From positions 2,240,501 through 2,304,500 of the forward strand of contig JAPWDM010000045.1 in assembly GCA_035578155.1 (NCBI GenBank): a stretch of DNA of 64,000 nucleotides, in the 5' to 3' direction. A program made the translations under genes and the position numbers. Origin of the DNA: Brachynemurus nebulosus (Eukaryota; Arthropoda; Insecta; Neuroptera; Myrmeleontidae). This document shows positions 46,889 to 55,487 of the stretch, one piece after another. Every line of letters starts with the position of its first letter. Position 1 is the first letter of the stretch. The notes under the pieces were generated by a model. That model searched no databases. It was given only the letters and a program-made list of their open reading frames with translations, and had not been told where the DNA came from.

Positions 46889-47692
46889 AGTAGTAGGAAT
46901 ATGGGCATTCTGGAGCCTCCTTCCCTCCTGCCGACTTTTTGAGTGACCTCGGCAGGAGGCAAAACTACCGAGGCGGTTCTAGAAGCCTCCGGCGGTGGGT
47001 GGAGCAAAACTTGGTCTCCAACCTAACGATATCTAGTGAAATTTTTTTCTAACCTAACAGAACCCAATGGAACTTGACCTAACCTAACGAAACCTAAGCG
47101 AACTTAGCTTAACCTAACAAAATTTTTTCTAACCTAAGAACTGAAAAATTCCCTAACAGATGGCGCAGCCACCTTCGAGCCCTGTGAATTCGCTACTAGA
47201 TGGCGTTGCTAGTCTGGATTCCTGTGTGTAAGTTTGAAAAATTGTCAACAGATGGCATCGAAAACCTTTTTTTGATAGTTAAACTAGCTATTAAAAGATG
47301 ACCTTGCTTTCATAATTTTATAATATTTTTATCTGAAAACAGGCTTAAACTGTCAGCTGACGTCACTAAAGGTAAACTGATATCAAACAGCGAAGATTTC
47401 TCTCTAATATGCGAAAATGAATTTTATCATATGATTGTATATTTTTATCTGAAAACAGGTTTAAACTTGTATAAATTGCCAGCTGACGTCACTAAAGGTA
47501 AACTGATATCAAATAGCGAAAATTTCTGTCTAATATGTGAAAATGAAGCAGCAGGTTTTAACCTGTATGGCTACATAAAGTGTGACAGCTGACGTCACCA
47601 TACTATTTTTTCTGCTATAAAAAGGGCGCGACAGAATTTCATCAATTACAATTTTGTTCGAAACTTTAGTGGAAAAAACATTAAACCTTATT
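46889..47692 (+). repeat. Left TIR of the Polinton-like element
   Basis: About 804 bp matching 52753-53555 inverted. Sub-regions from the outside in: terminal AGTAGTAGGAATATGGG; a GC-rich block with CTCCTGCCGACTTTTTGAGT and CTCGGCAGGAGG (a hairpin) to about 46990; a stretch of interspersed CCTAAC motifs (46995-47145); two AACAGATGGC direct repeats; a pair of ~75-bp direct repeats (about 47350-47425 and 47475-47550); then the promoter. The only coding-relevant difference noted between the arms is a G-to-A change near 47301 that creates a stop in the left copy of a shared frame. Confidence 0.9.
47358..47650 (+). promoter_or_regulatory. Inward promoter in the left TIR: three CRE octamers plus TATA box
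   Basis: Perfect TGACGTCA octamers lie at 47358-47365, 47484-47491 and 47590-47597, each preceded by AGC. TATAAAAA follows at 47616-47623, and a likely start site lies near 47640-47650 (TTCATCAATT). TGACGTCA is the palindromic binding site of CREB/ATF bZIP proteins. Three exact copies in 240 bp, the last 19 bp upstream of the TATA box, is a textbook inducible promoter layout. It would transcribe into the element towards the plus-strand ORFs. Confidence 0.75.
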
Positions 47693-47954
47693 TCACGAAG
47701 AATTTTTTCAACCTTCTCCCAAATTGCGTGGACTAGCTTTATAGAAGGATGGACGTAATGAAACCAATATCTTCTATTTCATAGCTTTTCTTTATTAAAA
47801 TTGCCAAAATATTTTCGATATGTTTAATATCATCTTCAGTGGCTAAACATCAAAAAAAAAAAATTTTTTTTTTTTACAACGTAATAATAAACAATAACAT
47901 CATTTTTATATATTTACAATTCTTCGTTAACTTATACTATTATTTTTTAGGTTA

Positions 47955-48115
47955 TAATTTTTTGGGAGTGACTCTTTTTTGGGAGTGACTCTTTTTTTGG
48001 GAGTGGCTCTTTTTTGAGAGTGGCTCTTTGATGTCATTTGGTGTCATTTTGATGCACTTTGGTGTCATTTGATGCATTTTGGTGTAAATTTGGTGTATTT
48101 TTGGTGTTTAAACTC
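47955..48115. repeat. Two short tandem arrays upstream of ORF1
   Basis: At 47966-48030, four ~20-bp units of GGGAGTG(A/G)CTCTTTTTT. At 48030-48115, five units of the type TTTGGTGTCATTTTGATGCA with decreasing fidelity. Both are in the predicted 5' leader of the plus-strand transcript. Confidence 0.85.
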
Positions 48116-48162
48116 AGCTTCCCAAGTAGTGTCAAGAGCTGGATTGATAGCAAAGACTTGGT

Positions 48163-48948
48163 ATGATATCCCCACCAACATGGAGCAGCGAATACGTATG
48201 GTGGACCGGAGCAGTCGCAATATCCCCCACCAACATGGAGCAGCGAATACGCATGATGAGCCGGAGCAGTTGCAGTATCCCCCACCAACATGGAGCAGCA
48301 TATAATGATGATGATGACGGTGAGCCGGAGCAGTTTGAATTTTTTTTCGGCGAAGCAACACCAAGTGAAAAAACAACAATGAGTGAAGATCTTCAACAGC
48401 TTATAACAATGGAGGAATCCACAGTCAAAAATCGCTTGTTGAATAAGATGTTGGATAAAGCTATCCGATTATCTGATTTGGAGATGATCCAATCGATAGG
48501 ATCAAGAGATCGTCAAATTTTTCATCCTAAAAAAATAAAATTAGCGGTTGAATGGGGCTCATCTGTGGAAACTTTCGATATTCTGTTCAACCTTACATTC
48601 GATGAATGGGACATTGGTGAAGACAGCCTAGATGGATTTGATACGTTGTCGCATTATCTTACGAAGTGGATGCGGAAAGCGATAGAGTATGCTCGTCCGA
48701 AACTGCTGCAGCATATATTGAAGCTTGTGGAAGAATATGGCGTTCTACGATTATATTTCAGTCCAAAGTGTGTAGAAGGAGACGCCGAATTGTTGAAGTG
48801 GATCACACACAACATTGAAAAAGGTGAAACCAATCAATCAGCACTCCTGGGCTGGGAAAGTGGTCCGGATACGGGAGCGTGGCCGTCGACAAACTTACAA
48901 GATTACTTAGATATATACAAAATTTTACAAACTAATTTTAATATTTAA
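48163..48948 (+). CDS. Polinton-like element ORF1, unknown acidic protein (261 residues or shorter)
   Basis: Not recognised. The frame is open for 261 codons to TAA at 48946-48948. The first ~45 residues come from three 55-bp DNA repeats read in successive frames, so the true start is probably later. The ATG in the context AACAATGAGTGAAG (MSEDLQQL, near 48379) gives about 190 residues. After an Asp/Glu-rich patch (NDDDDGEPEQ), the body is mixed alpha-helical and acidic, with motifs such as SVETFDILFNLTFDEWDIG and AELLKWITHNIEKGE. No signal peptide, membrane span, zinc finger or catalytic motif seen. It lies about 0.73 kb from the left-TIR promoter and is followed within ~100 bp by ORF2. It does not resemble known Polinton core genes as far as can be judged by reading. 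Confidence 0.6.
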   Translation: MISPPTWSSEYVWWTGAVAISPTNMEQRIRMMSRSSCSIPHQHGAAYNDDDDGEPEQFEFFFGEATPSEKTTMSEDLQQLITMEESTVKNRLLNKMLDKAIRLSDLEMIQSIGSRDRQIFHPKKIKLAVEWGSSVETFDILFNLTFDEWDIGEDSLDGFDTLSHYLTKWMRKAIEYARPKLLQHILKLVEEYGVLRLYFSPKCVEGDAELLKWITHNIEKGETNQSALLGWESGPDTGAWPSTNLQDYLDIYKILQTNFNI

Positions 48949-49037
48949 CATTTGAAGCAAGAAATGAAGAAAAGGAAGATAAAGCACCAGTATTTCAAAA
49001 TCAGCAGGAAGATGATACAGATCTATCTACAAGAAAC

Positions 49038-49553
49038 TTGAATACTTTTAATCAAAGTATGATGGCTGCAGCAGAAGCAATCAGACGTAAATTCCACGCT
49101 TTAAAAAACTCGCATAATATTCTACAATCGGCGAATGATGAAGATAATCGATCTGATGAACAAAAGCATTTACCATCGCCTGATAACTACAAAGAAACAA
49201 GTTTTACTCCAAAGATGGCTGGTCTCTTACAAACTGCTCTAGACATATTAATGGTCAAAGAGCTTCAGAACGCATGCGCAAAGGATGAAGAGAAAGAAAA
49301 TAAAAATTCAGGAGAAAAGGAACAACCTTCGACATCTAACTCAACAAATGGCGGAGCTAAACGTTTCAAATATGATGATGAAAATGCTAACCTTCATAAT
49401 GGCCATTCGAAACCTGTTGATAAAGAAGAAGAATATTTTGATGACCCGAACCATTTAGTTGATGAACTAAGAAGTTTAGCGACTCAGACGCAAATTGGAG
49501 AAGAAATGGTTAATACTGTGTGCAATTTGTTGGAAAGCGGATTATCTCAGTAA
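49038..49553 (+). CDS. Polinton-like element ORF2, unknown charged protein
   Basis: Not recognised. The frame runs to TAA at 49551-49553. The first ATG is at 49059 (MMAAAEAIRRKFHALKN), giving 164 residues. The frame is open upstream to the end of ORF1 without an ATG, so it may be reached by splicing or frameshifting from ORF1. Composition is very polar: a Glu/Lys-rich middle (KDEEKENKNSGEKEQPSTSN) and a possible nuclear-localisation patch (GGAKRFKYDDEN), followed by a leucine-rich helix near the C-terminus (LVDELRSLATQTQIGEEMV). It overlaps ORF3 by 34 bp in another frame. A structural or DNA-associated accessory role is possible, but nothing demonstrates it. Confidence 0.55.
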   Translation: MNTFNQSMMAAAEAIRRKFHALKNSHNILQSANDEDNRSDEQKHLPSPDNYKETSFTPKMAGLLQTALDILMVKELQNACAKDEEKENKNSGEKEQPSTSNSTNGGAKRFKYDDENANLHNGHSKPVDKEEEYFDDPNHLVDELRSLATQTQIGEEMVNTVCNLLESGLSQ

Positions 49554-49753
49554 CTAGGGAATTGGAAAAGCATGATATTATTGAACCAGTGTTAAAATAT
49601 GTATCCAATGATGATGAAAAAAAATCTGCTAGCGATAGCGAAGATACTGCGAGCGAAGGAGAAGCTGATGATGACGAGAATACAGTCGCCAACGATGGTG
49701 ATGAAAAAATTTCGGGTGAAGGGTTATACTTAAGGCCCTATAGGAGATATTAA
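49520..49753 (+). CDS. Polinton-like element ORF3, acidic tail, possibly a frameshifted continuation of ORF2
   Basis: An open frame of 77 codons ends in TAA near 49753. No ATG starts it, and it overlaps the last 34 bp of ORF2 in a different frame. The sequence is strongly acidic (SDSEDTASEGEADDDE) and ends LYLRPYRRY. A single indel or programmed frameshift near the ORF2 stop would join the two. Whether this is a broken gene or a natural frameshift cannot be decided from one copy. Confidence 0.4.
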   Translation: MQFVGKRIISVTRELEKHDIIEPVLKYVSNDDEKKSASDSEDTASEGEADDDENTVANDGDEKISGEGLYLRPYRRY

Positions 49754-49759
49754 AATAAG

Positions 49760-51930
49760 CTATCAGAATTTAATAAGTTGTTAAAAAAAATCTTTGTAAC
49801 TTTTCCAATAGCTATATGTTAATTATTTTAAAATTATATGAGTGTTGTTATTTCTTACATACCACAGTCCTTAATTCTAGTAATTCGTTAAAAAAAAAGA
49901 TCACCGAAATGATTGTTCTTACAACGAACTATGTAATGTGTATTTTCTAAGCTATTAAAATAGGTAATGTTTTTGCTTGCTCCTGAATATAGGCAATTAA
50001 ATCGCATTGTCCTATTAACATTCTGATGCGATAGAACATATGTGTAAACTATGTAATTCTTGCCAATAAGTATTCACCCATATTATTAATGATTTGCTAA
50101 TTTGAAGTATCGTTTGCACAGTAATGATCTAAAACTGCTGTGCAGGAAAGGGTTAATTAATTGAATGCAGCTTAACTCCGGAAAAAAAAATAAAATTTCG
50201 TAATCCAAAATTAAAGTTTTCATCCGCTCTTTAAAAATTATGAGAGTTATTTACTGTCCACCCTATATATAAGCATTTATTCTTATGATATAAAACTACA
50301 TTTTCAATTCGTTTGCTTAGAAATATTTGTCTGTGACTGATAATTTTTAGGTGTTTTTACAAAATTAAACTGCAAAAAAAAATAGTTTAAATGTATTTCA
50401 CTGTCTATAAAATCATAAATTTTTTTTCTCTATCATCAATAAATTAACAAACAAAAAATACTTATTCAATACCTACCTAGCTTGCTATAACTATTGTTTA
50501 TGGTAGAAAATATTGCGGGGAATATATAAACATAAGTTTCAGCGAAGTAAGAACATACAAATTTAACATGGGAAAAAATTGTTGAGATCAGAGCATGCTT
50601 GTCTTTTATGGGTATCGTTTTATATAGGCATCGATAGTTACTAAAATTTTCTTTAATTGCAAAAAAGGTAAATTTGAAAACAAAACAATAGGTGCCTAAT
50701 TTTCTACTAAGCAGTACTATTTGTTAATAAATATTTCAACATTAGATTAATATTTATTTATAGTTATCTTAATAAATTTACTGCTATTGTCTTTTATTGA
50801 CTTCTGAATATTATTTTGACGCGATATTATTTAAAATTTTGCTAATTTTTTTAATAAATAAAACACATTTTTATAAATTATAATAATATACAATATATTG
50901 GAGTATGATAATATGAGAAAAAAAAAACGCTTATTTAGCATTGATAAAATAATTTCGTATTTAAGATGAATTGCTATTACTACCGTCTTTCACAAAAAGT
51001 AGGGGTCACTTAATACCTATAGATATATTTAACTAATTTTTTAACAATAGCAAGTAATAAATTTTTTGATAAAAATAGCTATAAATTTTTTAGATAAGTT
51101 ATAAAATATTAAAAGAAAAATTTTCTTAAAATATATGGAACATTGTGCTATTAATTTAAGACTAAAAAAAATATTATGAGGAGAAATTAATGTTTCAAAA
51201 CTGTTTTAAATTCTTGATGTTACATATTCAGTTTTAAAAATATTAAGAAATATGATTTTTTACAATATATTGATATTGTAAAATATATGTTTTTTAACGG
51301 TGTAGAAGCCCGTACTTTTAACAGAGTACTGTATATATATACGAAATATTATATTACTATATATATTTAAAAAAAATTCGTTTTTATTTAATTGTTGATG
51401 ACCAAATATTTTTACATTAAATGAGTAAATTCTTATGTATTTTATAACATGATATCGCGTGATTACAGTTATATAGTAAAGTAATCGTGAGTATTTACAA
51501 GTTATTTATTTAAAAGAAAAATACACACTTAGATATTTATAACGTAAGTATGTAACAATTTTAGCTGATTTAGTTGATTAAAGATTTAGCTGATTAAATA
51601 ACATCAAAGAATATGCACACAGATTTAAAAAAAATGTACAGAGTGATACATTTTTGTAAAATTTACGAGTATATATGGTGTACCATAATTGTAAATGGAA
51701 TTTTTATATATACATCAAGTTTAAGTTATAATATCAAAAATTAGTTTGATTTCTTTTTAGGGGATCGGTGTAAATCAAAAGATCGGTTTTTTTTTTTTTT
51801 AAATTTATTTTATTAAGTATAGTTTTAAACAAAAATAGGTACACAATGATCACTTTTTTAACTTGTAAAATTTATAATTATATTAAAAATTTGTGCATAT
51901 GCAAGAAAGTGCTCTGTGAGGAATCAAAGA
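49760..51930. other. AT-rich central region of the Polinton-like element, no ORF
   Basis: 2.2 kb with poly-A/T runs and no frame over about 60 codons. Several AATAAA-like hexamers could serve as poly-A signals for transcripts converging from both TIR promoters. No core Polinton gene remnant could be read, but a heavily decayed one cannot be excluded. Confidence 0.5.
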
Positions 51931-51937
51931 TCACCAA

Positions 51938-52272
51938 TTTACCGACTTGTGTATTAAAATAGTGAAAAATTATCCAACAAACACCATTGAATTTATAGAG
52001 GTGGTTTGTAGACTTTTCAAGCGCAATTATAGACGAAATATTGGGAATATTGAGATATCGGAATATTTCTGTTGTATGGAATTTACGGATCATTACATCA
52101 ATTTTCTTCAATGTTCTTCAATGCAGTTTTCTTCAATGCAGAATTAAGAGAACTAAGTAAAGCGAAGCGTCGAGAGGAAATTATTAAACAAATTATCAAC
52201 AACTCTGAAATGCTATGTGATGAATACGAACGATTTCCACAATACATGGATTCCATTGTTGGCAATAATTAA
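51938..52272 (+). pseudogene. Polinton-like element ORF4, frameshifted small ORF
   Basis: Two overlapping frames (to 52147 and from 52072 to 52272) together look like one small gene. The first has IVKNYPTNTIEFIEVVCRLF, and the second has LSKAKRREEIIKQIINNSEM and ends MDSIVGNN. The frame changes inside a local microduplication of TTCTTCAATG at about 52106-52140, the likely cause of the break. There is no clear ATG start. Product unknown. Confidence 0.4.
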
Positions 52273-52305
52273 TTGTTAACACAACAATTGAAAATTTACA
52301 AATTT
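52247..52305 (+). repeat. Direct repeat within the Polinton-like element (copy 1 of 2)
   Basis: The ~55 bp starting ATGGATTCCATTGTTGGCAA and including ACACAACAATTGAAAATT recurs at 52693-52750. One copy ends ORF4. The other overlaps, on the opposite strand, the start of the minus-strand ORF5. Confidence 0.85.
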
Positions 52306-52703
52306 CAAGAAGATCCAACGTTTTGAATTGCGATTTCAAGAAGATCCAACGTTTTTCTGAATTCCAGTTTATGAGTTAGTCCGATTGGTCCATTATTTAT
52401 GATACCCAATTTTGGATTGCTTTGCAGCCATGCCAGCATCTGCTCGTTCAAATTGTCAAATCTCGCTGGTAACGAAATGTATCCAATTTCCAATTCCAAT
52501 ATTGTCTTCATTTTCGATGAATCGAATTTCGATGGTAGTTGACTGGCTCCCATTATTTTATATACTTTTCCAATTTGCATATCAGAAAGTTTAATCCATC
52601 GTTTAACAGCGCCAAGATGATTCAATTCATCCACAAAATTTCCAGCCATTTTTTGAATTAAGTCTCTGTTTCCAGATGAAGCACCAGCAGTAATGGATTC
52701 CAT
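52305..52703 (-). CDS. Polinton-like element ORF5, OB-fold-like small protein
   Basis: Minus strand. The ATG at 52703 (MESITAGASSGNRD) lies about 120 bp inside the right-TIR TATA box, well placed for a short leader. The product is about 132 residues. The central part reads WIKLSDMQIGKVYKI, then KTILELEIGYISLPARF. The layout (L-x-D-x-x-x-G-x-x-Y-x-I, then a strand with alternating hydrophobics, then LP-x-[RK]-[FY]) resembles, from memory, a family of short OB-fold-like proteins common in insect mobile or viral elements. That assignment is unverified. A single-stranded-DNA or RNA-binding role would be the natural guess. The open frame is intact, and the coding sense is better supported than the antisense frames. 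Confidence 0.5.
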   Translation of the reverse strand: MESITAGASSGNRDLIQKMAGNFVDELNHLGAVKRWIKLSDMQIGKVYKIMGASQLPSKFDSSKMKTILELEIGYISLPARFDNLNEQMLAWLQSNPKLGIINNGPIGLTHKLEFRKTLDLLEIAIQNVGSS

Positions 52704-52752
52704 TGTTGGCAACAATTAACTCTTAACACACAACAATTGAAAATTCACAACA

Positions 52753-53555
52753 ATAAGGTTTAATGTTTTTTCCACTAAAGTTTCGAACAAAATTGTAATT
52801 GATGAAATTCTGTCGCGCCCTTTTTATAGCAGAAAAAATAGTATGGTGACGTCAGCTGTCACACTTTATGTAGCCATACAGGTTAAAACCTGCTGCTTCA
52901 TTTTCACATATTAGACAGAAATTTTCGCTATTTGATATCAGTTTACCTTTAGTGACGTCAGCTGGCAATTTATACAAGTTTAAACCTGTTTTCAGATAAA
53001 AATATACAATCATATGATAAAATTCATTTTCGCATATTAGAGAGAAATCTTCGCTGTTTGATATCAGTTTACCTTTAGTGACGTCAGCTGACAGTTTAAG
53101 CCTGTTTTCAGATAAAAATATTATAAAATTATGAAAGCAAGGCCATCTTTTAATAGCTAGTTTAACTATCAAAAAAAGGTTTTCGATGCCATCTGTTGAC
53201 AATTTTTCAAACTTACACACAGGAATCCAGACTAGCAACGCCATCTAGTAGCGAATTCACAGGGCTCGAAGGTGGCTGCGCCATCTGTTAGGGAATTTTT
53301 CAGTTCTTAGGTTAGAAAAAATTTTGTTAGGTTAAGCTAAGTTCGCTTAGGTTTCGTTAGGTTAGGTCAAGTTCCATTGGGTTCTGTTAGGTTAGAAAAA
53401 AATTTCACTAGATATCGTTAGGTTGGAGACCAAGTTTTGCTCCACCCACCGCCGGAGGCTTCTAGAACCGCCTCGGTAGTTTTGCCTCCTGCCGAGGTCA
53501 CTCAAAAAGTCGGCAGGAGGGAAGGAGGCTCCAGAATGCCCATATTCCTACTACT
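52753..53555 (-). repeat. Right TIR of the Polinton-like element
   Basis: Inverted copy of 46889-47692, nearly identical by eye over ~803 bp. Its shared frame (53244-52852, minus strand, 130 codons) is uninterrupted here, whereas the left copy has a stop after 33 codons. That frame contains the ~75-bp direct repeat read twice in the same phase (ADVTKGKLISNSE...LICENE) and covers the promoter. It may therefore be a chance frame. Confidence 0.9.
52800..53086 (-). promoter_or_regulatory. Inward promoter in the right TIR: three CRE octamers plus TATA box
   Basis: Mirror of the left promoter. TGACGTCA lies at 53079-53086, 52953-52960 and 52847-52854, and the TATA box (TTTTTATA on the plus strand) at 52821-52828. 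Transcription would run leftwards into ORF5, whose ATG is about 90 nt beyond the expected start site. Confidence 0.75.
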
Positions 53556-53561
53556 ATCTTT

Positions 53562-53911
53562 CTATTTTTTTTTCTCGAATTTTCTATGATTGCTCACAAA
53601 CGAAAGAATTTGAAAGAAATATATATTATAGTACTAACTAAGACCCACTCAATGTTTTTTAATTCATTTCAATATCTGTAATAGTTTACGAGATATAAAG
53701 GTTTAAAAAATCATGACCTTTATACCTATTATCACAAATAACTTCTAAACTACGCAAGATATGAGGCCAAAACTTCTAAACTACGCAAGATATGAGGCCA
53801 AAACTTCTAAACTACGCAAGACTTCTTATCAGCTGCCCTTATAGTAGCCAAAGTGTCGTTGAAAATCTCGTCTGGGGGCCAACCTGCTATTCTTATCCCG
53901 GGATACCCTTT
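53562..53911. mobile_element. Host foldback element, right outer arm
   Basis: Continues the foldback interrupted at 46888. CTATTTTTTTTTCTCGAATT through to CGGGATACCCTTT is the reverse complement of 45408-45718, at roughly 85-90% identity by eye. It contains a 30-bp AACTTCTAAACTACGCAAGA unit repeated nearly three times (about 53740-53822). Confidence 0.85.
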
Positions 53912-53914
53912 AAC

Positions 53915-54565
53915 TTAAATTAAATAGCGTTACTACGTAATTGAAAATAATAGACAAATTCAAATTTGTAGACCAAGACAAACAGTTATATTGTATTGTA
54001 CAATTCGATTGATTTATCCAAAGTATACTTGATGGATTATTATCACATACAATTTGAATGACATTTGAGTAATTTTTTTAAATTTTTGTAATTTTAAATT
54101 ATCCAAAATTGCAAAAAATAGTATATACACTAAGGAACTAAAGTGTTTTTTTCCCTTCCTCGTGTGATTTGTTGCCCTCGGCCTTTACAAGTCCTCTGGC
54201 AACAAACTTCATACTCGGGATTAAAACTCACACTTTAGTCCGTTGGTGTATAACATACTATTCTATACTTATTCACATTAAGCTTTTACTACTCGAATAG
54301 ATAATATATTCAGTATTTTGTATAAATTACAGCGAATACGAATACTTATAAAACTGGTAAATATTCAGTGAACTAAACGTAAATATTCGAATATCTGGAA
54401 TGTCCCCAACAGAAAAGGTTTGTTCTAAAAACGTTTTAGAGAAATTTTACTCTTCTGCAGAATTTTTCTTTAGAAAAGTAAAAAAAAATTCACTGTTTTC
54501 ATATTGTTATTATAAAAGCGCAAAAATTATTTTGAAAATATAATTATTCTTTAGAATATTATTAG
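53915..54565. other. Non-coding stretch with one dispersed repeat
   Basis: At 54150-54257 there is a block (CTCGTGTGATTTGTTGCCCT ... TTTAGTCCGTTGGTGTATAA) that recurs in the same orientation at about 56565-56655. The remainder is AT-rich and unassigned. Confidence 0.55.
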
Positions 54566-54567
54566 TC

Positions 54568-54712
54568 GAATTTTTCAACTGAAAATTAGACTTATACAGC
54601 CTATACGATAAGAATGGCGAGAGGCGAGAGTAGGGGCGCTATCCGTTTTCGGACACGTAGAACACGATTCTGTAGAAAAAAAATGTCTGATATATATATA
54701 TACATATGATAC

Positions 54713-54790
<78 letters not shown>

Positions 54791-55036
54791 CCGCCACCTT
54801 TTAATATGTGTAGGGCCCTAAAATTTGGTAAGTGCGGCTCGTTTTCAAGGCACCTCATACTATCAAAGTTGGTTCGGATCCAAAATTTTCTCAACCTTTA
54901 GGGGCGTGGTGGGTGGTGGGGGGCAATAAAACAATAAAACTTTTCCAAACCGGTTGGAAATAATGTTTCGGTTAATTACCTACAACATACCCAAAACTCA
55001 GCTTTCTAGGATGATTTCCGCTGCTCACGGCGTTTT
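54568..55036. mobile_element. Family A element, truncated copy
   Basis: Starts TAGTCGAATTTTTCAACTG, contains GGCGAGAGTAGGGGCGCTAT and an (AT)n tract (54690-54788), and ends abruptly after CTTTCTAGGATGATTTCCGC, where it fuses to the family's outer tail CTGCTCACGGCGTTTTAG. The internal tandem region is deleted. Confidence 0.65.
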
Positions 55037-55400
55037 AGCGAATTTCCATCCATTCTATTACAGCTGGTGTCATGACGCGACTTGAGCCCGGGACTATGGC
55101 AGAAATTTGTTTTGAGGTCCCTAGAACCCAAAAATAACATTCACTAAAATTTATATATATACGTATATGTATTTATGTATCAGCACGATAACTCTCGAAT
55201 GTCCTAGGTTTACGAAATTTGGTGAGAACGTTGGAAGTCCAAAAATCTTGGATGAGTTCTTCAGCCAGACACGTCGGATGCCAGGAACATGGTTTTTGTT
55301 CTTGCAAAGAATTAGCTTTTTGCCAAAATTTGTTATAATTTGAAAGTTTTTGCCACATTTTTTCACACCATTGCAAAGACGGAAAAAAATCACATAAAAA
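55036..55400 (-). repeat. Family B repeat, inverted truncated copy
   Basis: Starts TAGCGAATTTCCATCCATTC, followed by TGTCATGACGCGACTTGAGC, CCCTAGAACCCAAAAATAAC, CGATAACTCTCGAATGTCCT, CGTCGGATGCCAGGAACATG and ACACCATTGCAAAGACGG: the 3' half and middle of family B read on the minus strand. Confidence 0.7.
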
Positions 55401-55487
55401 AGGTTTTTGAAATATTATTCTAGGTTAGCTAGTTTTTGAGGAAATAAGAAAAAAATGTCAGTAGCAGGATTAGATAGTTCTGGACAC

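Larger units (their letters stand above)
46889..53555. mobile_element. Polinton/Maverick-like element, 6.67 kb, with 6-bp target duplication
   Basis: Seen: termini AGTAGTAGGAATATGGG and CCCATATTCCTACTACT, flanked by ATCTTT on both sides (46883-46888 and 53556-53561). The TIRs are about 804 bp (46889-47692 and 52753-53555) and nearly identical. Removing the insert and one ATCTTT restores the host foldback arm exactly. Known: Polintons have AG...CT termini, 6-bp duplications and TIRs of about 100-1000 bp, and autonomous ones are 15-20 kb with PolB, integrase, ATPase, protease and capsid genes. None of those is readable here, and the interior is only 5.06 kb. Inferred: a non-autonomous or cargo-carrying derivative, mobilised in trans, and recent because the TIRs are still alike. 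An ambisense parvovirus-like element also has inward ITR promoters, but would not give AG...CT plus a 6-bp duplication. Confidence 0.8.

Noticed and set aside
48034..48396. Two overlapping minus-strand frames of 104 and 120 residues with Cys/Trp/Gly repeats.
   Set aside because: They are antisense reads of the 55-bp tandem repeats and the TTTGGTGT array upstream of ORF1.
46889..53555. Endogenous densovirus or other parvovirus-like element, suggested by inward promoters in terminal repeats.
   Set aside because: No SF3 helicase/NS1 or phospholipase/VP motif is readable, and the 6-bp duplication with AG...CT ends fits Polinton-type integration. Homology search could reopen this.
45408..53911. 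A single 8.5-kb element with 1.15-kb TIRs.
   Set aside because: The outer arms are clearly more diverged than the inner ones, and the inner boundary has AG...CT ends with an ATCTTT duplication. Two nested events explain the data better.
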